NCBI RefSeq assembly: GCF_038725785.1
Contig: NZ_CP109796.1
Span: 1,364,001 to 1,428,000, forward strand
DNA from: Termitidicoccus mucosus
GTDB lineage: Bacteria; Verrucomicrobiota; Verrucomicrobiia; Opitutales; Opitutaceae
Reading direction: 5' to 3'
Length of the DNA stretch: 64,000 bases
A program made the translations under genes and the position numbers. The notes beneath the pieces were generated by a model that made no database searches, was not told the origin of the DNA, and worked only from the letters and a program-made list of their open reading frames with translations. Each line of letters opens with the position of its first letter. Within the stretch, counting starts at the first letter, position 1. Below are positions 46,754 through 55,647 of the stretch, piece after piece.

Positions 46754-49483
46754 ATGCAAGTATGTCATTATATAAGCCAACTGGTTCGCTTCGACAAGCC
46801 CTGCCGTCAGTTGCATGGAGCCGTGGAATACTTCCGCGAGCACCTCCGTGTGGGTGACTATTTGACCGAGGAAGGTCGTGCGGCAATGACCTGGGCGGGG
46901 CTGGGCGCGGAACGGCTGGGTTTGTCGGGCGGATGCGATCTCGTTGCCTTCCGGCGGCTGTGCCAGGGGCATCATCCGGCCACGGACGAAAAGCTCGGCG
47001 TCCGGGAAAAGGCCGACCGCCGGCTGTGCTACTTTGGGCAGATTTCGGCACCGAAAGACGTTTCGATCGCCTGCCTGGTGGGTGGCGACCAGCGCATCCT
47101 TGGATGGTGGAATGAAGCGGTCACGGAAACGTTGCAGGAGATTGAGGCAACCGTCGCCACGCGCGTCCGGAGCAAGGGAGTGAATCAGGACCGGATCACC
47201 GGCAACATGATCACCGCCGTCGTGACCCACGATGCGAGCCGCGCACTCGATCCCCAGCTTCACACGCATCTCTGTCTGCTGAATCTCACCTACGACGAGA
47301 CGGAGAAGCGGTGGAAGAGCGTCCAACCCTCCGGTTTCTACCACCACCCCGGCTATTTCCGCGAAGTCTGTTACAACAAGCTCGCCGAGCGGATGCTCGC
47401 CGCCGGCTACAATCTCGAACCTGCCCGCCGGATCGGTTTCAACATCGCGGGATTCTCGCCGGAGCTGCGCGAGACGTTCAGCAAGCGCCGCGAGGAAATC
47501 CTGCGCCGCGCCCGCGCGGCGGGCGTTTCCTCCCAAGCCGAATTGCAGGCGATTACGGCGGAGAGCCGGGCGAAGAAAACCAAGGCGACCGCCGCCGATC
47601 TCCGCGCCGGCTGGCTCAAGGAGGCGGGCGCGCACTTGGACTCGGTGCACCGGGTAATCGCGGCGGCGGGAGGACCGATCCCGCCGGTCCTGCGCGCCAA
47701 CCCCGCCGAAGTCATTGCTTCCGCCGAGGCGCACGTCTTCGAGCGCCGGTCGGTCGTGGATGAAAAGGTGCTCTTGCGGGAAGCGCTCGCCACCGGGCGG
47801 GGGCGCGTTTCCTTGTCGGACTTGAAGGCCGGGCTGGAAGCACGGGTTTCCGCTGGCGCACTCCTCCAGCATGGCAATCTGGTCGGATCTCCCGAGGCGC
47901 TTGCCTGCGAGCAGGAGTTCATCGCGTGGGTGAAATCCCAAACCCAGGGCTGCGGACCTTTGGGCCGGGTATCGGAAGACTCGAAGATTGCGCCTAATCA
48001 AGCCCGCGTGGTCGCGGGGATGATGGAATCCGAGTCCCGCGTGGTGATCCTCCAAGGTGATGCCGGCACCGGCAAAACCACCTGCCTGCGCCCCGTGGTT
48101 GCCGGTATCCGGGCGGCGGGTGGGCAGGTCTTCGGTTGCGCTCCGTCGGCCAGCGCCACGGATGTCTTACGCCGGGAGCTGACGCCCGAGGCGGACACGC
48201 TCCAGCAACTGCTCGTGAACGAATCGCTCCAGCAAAAGCTGCGAGGCAGCGTCATCGTGGTGGACGAGGCGGGGCTCATCTCCGCGCGCCAGATGCGCGA
48301 CCTCTGCCGGCTCGCGGCGGCGAATCAGAACCGGCTGATCCTGGTCGGCGACACCAAGCAGCACAGTTCTGTCGAAGCGGGCGACGCCCTGCGGTGTCTT
48401 CAGCAATACGGCAACGCGCCGGTTTTTCGGCTAACAGAGATTCACCGGCAGAAAGATCCCGCCTACCGGAACGCGGTGGCGCTCCTCGCCTGCGGGAAGG
48501 CTCAGGAAGCCTTCGATACGTTCGACCGGCTGGGCGCGGTGAAGGAAATCAAGCACACGCGCGCCCTCCTGCGGATCGCAGCGGACGATTATGTCCGCAC
48601 GTTCGTGGCCGGGAAAAGCTGCCTGGCGATTTCGCCGGTGTGGTCGGAAATCCATGCCTTCGCGGACGAGGTCCGCACCCGCCTCAAGGCACGCGGCGTC
48701 ATCACCGGGCTGGAGCGAAACGTGTCCACGGTGTTCTCCCTCCAGTGGACCCGCGAACAACTCCGCCGCGTCGAGCTTTATCAGCCGGGCGACGCGCTCA
48801 CGTTCCACCGCGCGGAAGGCGGATTTGCGAAGGGCGAGACCGTCTCCGTGGTGCGGCGTGATGTTTTCTCCCTGATCGTCCGCCGGGATGATGGTTCGCT
48901 GGTCCAACTCGATCCCCAGACCAATCGCGGTTTCGATGTCGGCATCGTCCGGCAGATCCCGGTGGCGGTCGGCGACCGGCTCTTGATTCGCGCCAACCGC
49001 AGAGAATCCCGGCTCAAGAACGGCGACTTGGTGGAAGTACAGGCGTTTACCCCGGAAGGCGGCATTGTCCTGCGGGATGGCCGGAATCTGCCGCCGGACT
49101 TCCGGCAGTTCAGCCACGGCTACGCCACGACCTCGCACGCCTCCCAAGGGAAAACGGTGGCCCGCGGACTTCTGCTCATGGCCGAGTCGGGGCTCGCCGC
49201 CGCCAACTTGAAGCAGGCTTACGTGAGCAATTCCCGGTTCGAGGAAAGCCAGATGATCTACACGACCGACCGCGCCGAGGCACGCGAGGCGATGGCGCGC
49301 GACGCCGACCGCAGACTCGTGACGGAACTGGTCTCGGAAGCGGCGGTGCCCTCGGCCCGAAAGGCTTTCCTCGCTCAACTCTATTCCTTCGGCGAGCTAT
49401 CCGGTGACGTGATGCTGCGCGGATGGAAGGAAGGTCCATCGGTCGCCCCCGAAACGCTGGCCACCGGGACGTTCGGACGATGA
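46754..49483 (+). CDS. MobF-type conjugative relaxase with helicase domain
   Basis: 909 residues from the ATG at 46754 (MQVCHYISQL); the frame is open from a TTG at 46625. The relaxase part shows AVEYFREHLRVGDYLTEEGR (region of the catalytic Tyr), the metal-binding His triad context THDASRALDPQLHTHLCLLN, and CYFGQISAPKDVSIACLVGG. A RecD/TraI-like helicase follows with Walker A GDAGTGKTTCLRP, Walker B VIVVDEAGLIS, and the C-terminal YATTSHASQGKTVARGLL. Such proteins nick oriT and unwind the strand for transfer. No secretion or coupling genes are seen nearby. The next gene overlaps it by four bases. Confidence 0.92.
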   Translation: MQVCHYISQLVRFDKPCRQLHGAVEYFREHLRVGDYLTEEGRAAMTWAGLGAERLGLSGGCDLVAFRRLCQGHHPATDEKLGVREKADRRLCYFGQISAPKDVSIACLVGGDQRILGWWNEAVTETLQEIEATVATRVRSKGVNQDRITGNMITAVVTHDASRALDPQLHTHLCLLNLTYDETEKRWKSVQPSGFYHHPGYFREVCYNKLAERMLAAGYNLEPARRIGFNIAGFSPELRETFSKRREEILRRARAAGVSSQAELQAITAESRAKKTKATAADLRAGWLKEAGAHLDSVHRVIAAAGGPIPPVLRANPAEVIASAEAHVFERRSVVDEKVLLREALATGRGRVSLSDLKAGLEARVSAGALLQHGNLVGSPEALACEQEFIAWVKSQTQGCGPLGRVSEDSKIAPNQARVVAGMMESESRVVILQGDAGTGKTTCLRPVVAGIRAAGGQVFGCAPSASATDVLRRELTPEADTLQQLLVNESLQQKLRGSVIVVDEAGLISARQMRDLCRLAAANQNRLILVGDTKQHSSVEAGDALRCLQQYGNAPVFRLTEIHRQKDPAYRNAVALLACGKAQEAFDTFDRLGAVKEIKHTRALLRIAADDYVRTFVAGKSCLAISPVWSEIHAFADEVRTRLKARGVITGLERNVSTVFSLQWTREQLRRVELYQPGDALTFHRAEGGFAKGETVSVVRRDVFSLIVRRDDGSLVQLDPQTNRGFDVGIVRQIPVAVGDRLLIRANRRESRLKNGDLVEVQAFTPEGGIVLRDGRNLPPDFRQFSHGYATTSHASQGKTVARGLLLMAESGLAAANLKQAYVSNSRFEESQMIYTTDRAEAREAMARDADRRLVTELVSEAAVPSARKAFLAQLYSFGELSGDVMLRGWKEGPSVAPETLATGTFGR

Positions 49484-49812
49484 CGGAGAAAACGCAGAAC
49501 ATGCCCGTCTGGGGACGGTTGGCGGACGAGAACCGCACGGCCATCGTGGTGCGTTTCGTGCTGCCGGATCGCACCGTCTCGCTCCCGTATCACACGCTGG
49601 TCCGGTGGGAGTTGTCCATCGGCGAAAGTGAAACGCTCGCGATTCAGGCGGCGGGTGTGCTCGTGACCGTGCGCGGCCGGCTGCTCGCCGTCCTGCGGGA
49701 CGGCCTGGATCAAGCCCGGCTGGAGCAGGTGCGCGCCCAAGGCGAACGGGCCGCGCTTCGTGCGGCACCGGGCGAACCGTGGATTCAGGGCATCGCCGTG
49801 GAGATAAAATGA
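49480..49812 (+). CDS. small protein of unknown function in the mobile element
   Basis: 110 residues beginning MTEKTQNMPVWGRLADENRT at the ATG at 49480, which overlaps the relaxase stop as ATGA. The frame is open further upstream, but the overlap favours this start. The middle alternates strand-like segments (TAIVVRFVLPDRTVSLPYHTL, LAIQAAGVLVTVRG). The coupling suggests a function related to the relaxase, possibly an accessory protein. No family is recognised. Confidence 0.72.
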   Translation: MTEKTQNMPVWGRLADENRTAIVVRFVLPDRTVSLPYHTLVRWELSIGESETLAIQAAGVLVTVRGRLLAVLRDGLDQARLEQVRAQGERAALRAAPGEPWIQGIAVEIK

Positions 49813-49901
49813 AGAGCACGCGCCGCCAGCACCTCACAAATGAACCTCTTTTGATATGCGCCACTTCCCATCCCCGAAACACGATTGAACCGCGATGAAC
49901 A

Positions 49902-52900
49902 ATGGCCAAAAGGTCAGAACAACCTATACAGCTCGACCTCTTCGAGCACCTCACCCATGAGCGAACTTCTGAATTACGGACTGATGGCGGAGCGCCACTG
50001 GCGGGAGCATTGTCCGCGCCGGGTGCGGGAATTGGAGCGGAAGGGTCTGTTGCGAACAGCGCTCCTGGAAGCACAGGAACGGACGCTGGACGAAATGGAA
50101 ACGCTGGTGCGCGACCTGCGGAAGCAGGGGCTGACGCCGCAGCAGGCGCACGATCAGGCATGGGAAATGGTGCGCGAGAAATACCTCCTCCTCCCGACGG
50201 AGTCGCCGGAGTAACGCCGCGCAACCAGAACAACTACCGCATCACCACCGCCGACCGGCTCGGCGAGGGCGGGCTGAAGACCAAGTTCGAGCAGAACGTC
50301 GCGGCCATCGAATTGCTCCGCGCCATCGAGGCGAACGGCCGCGTCGCCACGCCGGAGCAAAAGGCCGCGCTGGTCAAATACACCGGCTGGGGCGGACTGC
50401 CTCAGGTATTCGCCGGGGAGGACGAGGCCCCGAAATGGAAAACGGAGCAGGCCCGCCTGAAGGAATTGCTGCTGCCGGATGAATACAAACAGGCGCGCGC
50501 CACGGTGCTCAACGCCCACTATACAGCAGGCACGGTCATTGAAGCCATGTATGCGGCGGTCACGCGGCTGGGTTTCAACGGTGGCCGTGTCCTCGAGCCC
50601 GCCTGCGGCCTGGGGCATTTTTTCGGACTCATGCCGGACGAAATGCGCGGGCGCTCGACCCTCACTGGCATCGAAATCGACCCGATCACCGCGCGGCTGG
50701 CGCGGATGCTCTACCCCGGTGCCGAAATCCATAATCAGCCGTTCGAGGAGGCCACGCTCGCGACCAACAGCTTCGACCTCGCCATCTCCAATGTGCCCTT
50801 CGGCGACTACGCGCCCTTCGACATGAAGCTCAACGCGCGGAAGTTTCATATCCACGACTACTTTTTTCTGGCGGCGGCGGAGCGGGTGCGGCCCGGCGGC
50901 TTGATCGCGTTCATCACCTCGCGCTTCACGCTCGACAAACAGTATCCGCATTTCCGGGAGACGCTGGCGAAGACTTGCGATCTGGTCGGCGCAATCCGGC
51001 TGCCGCACACGGCTTTTAAGAAGAACGCCAACACCGAAGTCACGACGGACATCTTCTTTCTGCGCAAGCGGGCACCGGGCGAAAAGCCTGGTGGGCCCGC
51101 GTGGCTCGAAAGCCGGCCGCTGGGTCAGGCGACAGAGGGAAACGCCATTTTCCTCAATGAGTATTACCACGTGAACCCCGCCATGTTGCTCGGGAAAATA
51201 GAGCAGGTGAAACACGGCATGTACGGACGAGAAGAGTCAAGGTTGGCCGACGATGGGCGCGATCTGGCCGAGGCGTTGGCGGGCGCGGTGGCGAAGCTGC
51301 CGGCCGGTATCTACCAACCGTTGACCGAAGCCCAGCTTGCGGCGGTGCGGCAGGTGATTCCGGCCCCGCCGGGTGTAAAACCCAACGCCTACACGCTCAC
51401 CGAGCACGGCGGCGGCGGCATCGCGGTCCGCGAGGGTGACGAGCTGCGTTTGCTCACCGATCTGTCACCACAGACCGCGCGTCGCATCCGCCGGCTCATC
51501 TACGTCCGCGACGCCGTGCGCGAGTGCCTGCAGACGCAGGTCGAAAACCATCCCGAAGAAGCGGTGTTGGCCGCCCGGTTTCGGCTCAACCAGGACTACG
51601 ATTATTTCGTAAACCAGTTCGGACCGATCTCCGCATCGGTCAATGTACGGGCCTTCGCGGGTGACCCGGATTTGCCACTCCTGCTCTCGTTGGAAAACTA
51701 CAACGAGAATACTAACACGGCCACGAAGACGGCGATCTTCCACGAGCGCACGATTCAAGCGCGCCAGCCGGTCATAAGCGTGAACGCCGCCAACGAGGCG
51801 TTGGTTGTCACACTCAATGAGAAGGGCCGGGTGGATTTGGAGCACATCGGAAAACTGCTCGGAAAATCTGAGAAGGAGTTTTTGCCGGAGCTTCAGGGCG
51901 CCATCTATTTCAATCCCGTCAGCAAACGTTGGGAGACCGACGACGAATACCTCTCGGGCAACGTCCGGGAAAAGCTCGCGGTCGCTGAACGACTGGCGAA
52001 GGAAGACGTCAGCTATCGTTTGCACGTCGAGGCGTTGCAGGCCGTCCAGCCGGCAGACCTGAAGGCCACGGAAATTGACGCGCGGCTGGGCGCGGCGTGG
52101 ATTCCCGCGGTGGATGTCGAGGCGTTCACGAAGGAACTGCTGCGCGTCCCAGACCATGGCAAACACGACGTCACGATCCGCCACGTGCCGCACCTCGCTT
52201 TGTGGACGGTCGAGGTCAGCCACTACGCCAAGACCGGCGTGGCCAACCGGAGCGAATGGGGCACGAACCGCGTTTCCGCCCATGAACTGCTCGAAGCGGC
52301 GCTCAATCTTCGCACGCCGACCGTCTATGATTACGACGAGAACAAGAACGCCATCGTCAATCCGACGGCGACCGAAGCCGCACGGGAGAAACAGCAGAAA
52401 ATCAAAGATCAGTTTGCCGAGTGGATCTGGCGGGACGACAGCCGGCGGGAACGCCTGCTCGCCTTCTACAACAAGGAATTCAACAACCTTCGGCTCCGCA
52501 CCTTCAGCGGCGACCACCTGACGCTGCCGGGCGCGAGCCCGACCATCACCCTGCGAACACACCAGAAGGCCGGCGTGTGGCGGATCATCCAATCGCCGAA
52601 TACGCTGCTCGCGCATGTCGTCGGCGCCGGCAAGACCTACACGATGGCGGCGGCGGGCATGGAATTGAAGCGCCTCGGGCTCGCCCGCAAACCGCTCTAC
52701 GCCGTGCCCAATCACATGCTCGGTCAGTTCTCGTCGGAACTGCTCACGCTCTATCCAGAAGCCAACATCCTCGCGGCGGGCAAGGACGATTTCGCCAGCG
52801 CGCGGCGTCGGGAACTCATGTCCCGGATTGCGACGAACAATTGGGATGCAGTCATTGTCACACACTCCGGTTTCGAGCGCTTACCGATGTCCGTAAAGGC

Positions 52901-55055
52901 ACAACGGGACTTTCTCGACGAACAGCTCGTGGAACTGGAGACCTCCATCCGCGAGCAGAAATCCGAGAAGTCGGACACCCGGATCGTCAAGGAACTGGAG
53001 CGGGCCAAAAAACGCCTCGAATTCAAAATCAAGAATCTCGCGGCCGAGCACCGGAAGGATGACACGCTCACCTTTGAGGAATTGGGCGTGGATCGGCTGT
53101 TCGTGGACGAGGCTCAGGCGTTCAAGAATCTTTTCTACACCACAAAAATGACCCGCGTGGCCGGGCTGCCGCAAACGGCGAGCGAACGCGCCTTCGACAT
53201 GTTCCTCAAAGTGCTGCATGTGCAGCGGTTGAACGACGGCGGCGGCGTGGTCTTCGCTACCGGCACGCCGATCTCGAATTCGATGGCGGAGATGTTTACG
53301 ATGCAGCGCTACCTCCAGATGCATACGTTGCGCGAGCGGCGGCTGGAGCATTTCGATTCGTGGAGCGGCACGCACGGCGAGACCGTCACTGCGATGGAGC
53401 TGGCCCCGGATGGGGCGGGGTATCGCCTCAACACGAGATTCGCGCGTTTCGTAAATGTCCCGGAGCTCATGCAGGTCTTCCGGCAGGTGGCTGATGTCCA
53501 GACGGCGGACATGCTCCAGTTGCCGACGCCGTCCCTCGAAGGAGGCAAGCCGCGCATCGTGAATGCGCCGTGCTCGCCGGAGTTGAAGGCATTCGTGACG
53601 ACGCTCGCCAAGCGGGCCGAGAAGTTGAAAGGCGGGGCAGTCGATCCACGGGATGACAACATGCTCAAAATTACCGGCGAAGGTCGGAAGGCGGCGCTCG
53701 ATCTGCGGCTGGTGCGGTCGCGTGCGCCAGACCATGCGGACAGCAAGGTCAACCAGGCTGTCCGGAAAATATTCGCCATTTGGAAGGAGACCCGTGAGCA
53801 ACGACTGACCCAGATGATATTCTGCGACCTTTCGACGCCGAAGGTGGATGGTCGTGGCTTCTCGGTTTACAATGACGTGAAGATAAAGCTAGTCGCGCTC
53901 GGCGTCCCGGCGGCGGAAATCCAGTTCATTCAGGATCACGACTCCGATGCGGCCAAGGTGTCGCTTTTCAAGGACGTGCGGGCGGGCAAGGTCCGCGTCC
54001 TCATGGGTTCCACGACCAAGATGGGGGCGGGCACGAACGTGCAGGCGAAGCTCGTGGCGCTCCATCATTTGGATGCGCCGTGGCGGCCGGCCGACATCGA
54101 GCAACGCGAGGGCCGGATCAAACGGCAGGGCAACGAAAACAAGACGGTGCGGATTTTTCGTTATGTCACCGAAGGCAGCTTCGACGCCTACATGTGGCAG
54201 GTGCTGGAAACCAAGGCCAAGTTCATCGCCCAGGTGATGACCGGCCAGTCCACGGCCCGGCGCATCGAGGACCTGGACTCGCCCGCGCTCACGTATGCCG
54301 AGGTCAAGGCCATCGCCAGCGGCAACCCGATGGTGATCGAGAAAGCGAAGGTGGATGCCGAGGTGATGAAGCTCGCGCGGTTGCGGGCGGAACACAGCGA
54401 GTCGCAATTCGGCAATCGGCGGCGCGTCCTGATGATGCAGGAGGACACCGCGCGAATCGAGCGGCGCATTGCCGCAATGGAGCACGACCTGAAGGTCAGG
54501 AAGGACACCCAGGGCGACAAGTTCGTCATGGTCTTGGATGGCAAAAAATACACCGACCGAACCAAGGCTGGCACCGCGCTGGTGTATCTCGTCGAAGACC
54601 ATAAGACCGACCACCTGCTCGGTCGCACTGCGCCGGCGGTGTTGGGCGAATTGGCGGGATTCAAAGTCGAATTCCGCTCAACCCTGGCGGATAAACTCAC
54701 GTTGCGAGGACAAACCGAATACTCGGCAAACGTCTCCGCCTCGCCCGTCGGCATCATCACGTCGCTGGAGCACGCCATCCGCTCCATCGAGGAAAGCTTG
54801 GCCCGCTCCCGCGCGGATTTGGAGCGCACGCGGCAGGATATGGCCAGCCTGTCGTCGCTCTCCGGTGGGGTGTGGGAACATGAGGAGCACTACCGAGAAC
54901 TGCTCAAACGGCAGGCCGAACTCGTGGAGGCTCTGGACATCACCAAGAACCAAGCTTCGGCCCAACTGGACACCACCGAGAACGAGACGGAAATGCCGGT
55001 GGAAAAAATCGAAATGGAAGAGACAATTACGGCCGCGGTTCCGGTCGCCGTATAA
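49902..55055 (+). CDS. large DNA methylase/SNF2-type helicase (DarB-like)
   Basis: 1,717 residues. The N-terminus MAKRSEQPIQLDLFEH carries QLDLF, a match to the beta-clamp-binding consensus, followed by a Gly/Ala-rich linker to about residue 105. A conserved region (KTKFEQNVAAIELLRAIEAN, YTGWGGLPQVF) precedes an adenine-methylase domain with motif I RVLEPACGLGHFF and SNVPFGDY in place of NPPF. A superfamily-2 helicase follows: GAGKT near 910, DEAQ near 1068, GTPISNSMAEMFTMQRYL and TTKMGAGTNVQ ... QREGRIKRQGN near 1400. Such fused proteins occur on phages and mobile elements and protect DNA from restriction. It overlaps a second reading frame at its 5' end. Confidence 0.9.
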   Translation: MAKRSEQPIQLDLFEHLTHERTSELRTDGGAPLAGALSAPGAGIGAEGSVANSAPGSTGTDAGRNGNAGARPAEAGADAAAGARSGMGNGAREIPPPPDGVAGVTPRNQNNYRITTADRLGEGGLKTKFEQNVAAIELLRAIEANGRVATPEQKAALVKYTGWGGLPQVFAGEDEAPKWKTEQARLKELLLPDEYKQARATVLNAHYTAGTVIEAMYAAVTRLGFNGGRVLEPACGLGHFFGLMPDEMRGRSTLTGIEIDPITARLARMLYPGAEIHNQPFEEATLATNSFDLAISNVPFGDYAPFDMKLNARKFHIHDYFFLAAAERVRPGGLIAFITSRFTLDKQYPHFRETLAKTCDLVGAIRLPHTAFKKNANTEVTTDIFFLRKRAPGEKPGGPAWLESRPLGQATEGNAIFLNEYYHVNPAMLLGKIEQVKHGMYGREESRLADDGRDLAEALAGAVAKLPAGIYQPLTEAQLAAVRQVIPAPPGVKPNAYTLTEHGGGGIAVREGDELRLLTDLSPQTARRIRRLIYVRDAVRECLQTQVENHPEEAVLAARFRLNQDYDYFVNQFGPISASVNVRAFAGDPDLPLLLSLENYNENTNTATKTAIFHERTIQARQPVISVNAANEALVVTLNEKGRVDLEHIGKLLGKSEKEFLPELQGAIYFNPVSKRWETDDEYLSGNVREKLAVAERLAKEDVSYRLHVEALQAVQPADLKATEIDARLGAAWIPAVDVEAFTKELLRVPDHGKHDVTIRHVPHLALWTVEVSHYAKTGVANRSEWGTNRVSAHELLEAALNLRTPTVYDYDENKNAIVNPTATEAAREKQQKIKDQFAEWIWRDDSRRERLLAFYNKEFNNLRLRTFSGDHLTLPGASPTITLRTHQKAGVWRIIQSPNTLLAHVVGAGKTYTMAAAGMELKRLGLARKPLYAVPNHMLGQFSSELLTLYPEANILAAGKDDFASARRRELMSRIATNNWDAVIVTHSGFERLPMSVKAQRDFLDEQLVELETSIREQKSEKSDTRIVKELERAKKRLEFKIKNLAAEHRKDDTLTFEELGVDRLFVDEAQAFKNLFYTTKMTRVAGLPQTASERAFDMFLKVLHVQRLNDGGGVVFATGTPISNSMAEMFTMQRYLQMHTLRERRLEHFDSWSGTHGETVTAMELAPDGAGYRLNTRFARFVNVPELMQVFRQVADVQTADMLQLPTPSLEGGKPRIVNAPCSPELKAFVTTLAKRAEKLKGGAVDPRDDNMLKITGEGRKAALDLRLVRSRAPDHADSKVNQAVRKIFAIWKETREQRLTQMIFCDLSTPKVDGRGFSVYNDVKIKLVALGVPAAEIQFIQDHDSDAAKVSLFKDVRAGKVRVLMGSTTKMGAGTNVQAKLVALHHLDAPWRPADIEQREGRIKRQGNENKTVRIFRYVTEGSFDAYMWQVLETKAKFIAQVMTGQSTARRIEDLDSPALTYAEVKAIASGNPMVIEKAKVDAEVMKLARLRAEHSESQFGNRRRVLMMQEDTARIERRIAAMEHDLKVRKDTQGDKFVMVLDGKKYTDRTKAGTALVYLVEDHKTDHLLGRTAPAVLGELAGFKVEFRSTLADKLTLRGQTEYSANVSASPVGIITSLEHAIRSIEESLARSRADLERTRQDMASLSSLSGGVWEHEEHYRELLKRQAELVEALDITKNQASAQLDTTENETEMPVEKIEMEETITAAVPVAV
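49957..50214 (+). CDS. small helical protein overlapping the methylase/helicase gene in another frame
   Basis: 85 residues from the ATG at 49957 (MSELLNYGLMAERHW), stop at 50214. The sequence is Leu-, Glu- and Arg-rich and looks helical (RELERKGLLRTALLEAQERT, LDEMETLVRDLRKQGLTPQQ). It lies wholly inside the 5' part of the methylase/helicase gene, in a different frame. Codons in this frame end mostly in G or C as elsewhere in the window, whereas the larger frame in the same stretch gives a repetitive Gly/Ala/Pro linker. I infer that the small gene is real and the linker of the big protein is encoded over it. Confidence 0.65.
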   Translation: MSELLNYGLMAERHWREHCPRRVRELERKGLLRTALLEAQERTLDEMETLVRDLRKQGLTPQQAHDQAWEMVREKYLLLPTESPE

Positions 55056-55074
55056 CGCTCAAAACGGAAAATCC

Positions 55075-55257
55075 ATGCCACCGTTGACCCTGCACGATTA
55101 CAGAACGATGCCGTATCCAGAACGCTGCCAGCGCATCGGCGAATTGCTCGGGTTGGCGGTGGTAAGATATTTTCGCCAGCAGCGGATCGCCGTTCCAGCT
55201 CGCCCAGCGGAGCCAGCAAAAATACTGCAGCCAGAGTTTTGGAAATCAGTGAGCTAA
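55075..55257 (+). CDS. small protein of unknown function
   Basis: 60 residues from the ATG at 55075: MPPLTLHDYRTMPYPERCQR, then IGELLGLAVVRYFRQQRI. It starts 19 bases after the methylase/helicase stop and precedes the excisionase-like gene. The pattern (a short basic helix with Tyr and Gln) is compatible with a small DNA-binding or accessory protein, but no family is recognised. Confidence 0.5.
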   Translation: MPPLTLHDYRTMPYPERCQRIGELLGLAVVRYFRQQRIAVPARPAEPAKILQPEFWKSVS

Positions 55258-55272
55258 TTGCCTTCGTACCCA

Positions 55273-55647
55273 ATGAACGCCGTGCGGCCAAACTTCACTT
55301 TGGAGGCATCCAACTCCTTCCGGCCATCGACTGAAAACGCTTCCGTCATGCCGCTCCGAAAGGACGTGGGAAACAACTGCACGGCCGCCAAGACCAAGGC
55401 GACTGCCGAGTGGCAGAATGAGCTCTGGAAGCGCTGGCCTCGTGAGGAATGCTGGCCGGCGAAAATGGACGTTTACGAAGCAGCGGCCTACCTGCGTGTC
55501 AGCCCTTACACCATCCGGCGCGCCGTGACCGTGGCGCGAGATGGGAAAGCACGCCTCGCACACCAACGACTCGGGGCACTCTATCGCATCCGCAAAATCG
55601 ATCTCGATGCGTATGGCGCGGTGCCCGGCCGGGAATTCCACGCCTGA
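55273..55647 (+). CDS. excisionase-like helix-turn-helix protein
   Basis: 124 residues from the ATG at 55273 (MNAVRPNF); a shorter start at 55348 (MPLRKD) is possible. The C-terminal 55 residues MDVYEAAAYLRVSPYTIRRA ... LYRIRKIDLDAYGAV form the winged-helix 'DNA-binding, excisionase family' pattern, in which the EAAxYLxVS helix is followed by a basic wing and YRIRKIDLDAY. It should bend DNA near the att site and direct excision by the adjacent integrase. Its last 67 bases overlap the end of that integrase gene on the other strand. Confidence 0.78.
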   Translation: MNAVRPNFTLEASNSFRPSTENASVMPLRKDVGNNCTAAKTKATAEWQNELWKRWPREECWPAKMDVYEAAAYLRVSPYTIRRAVTVARDGKARLAHQRLGALYRIRKIDLDAYGAVPGREFHA

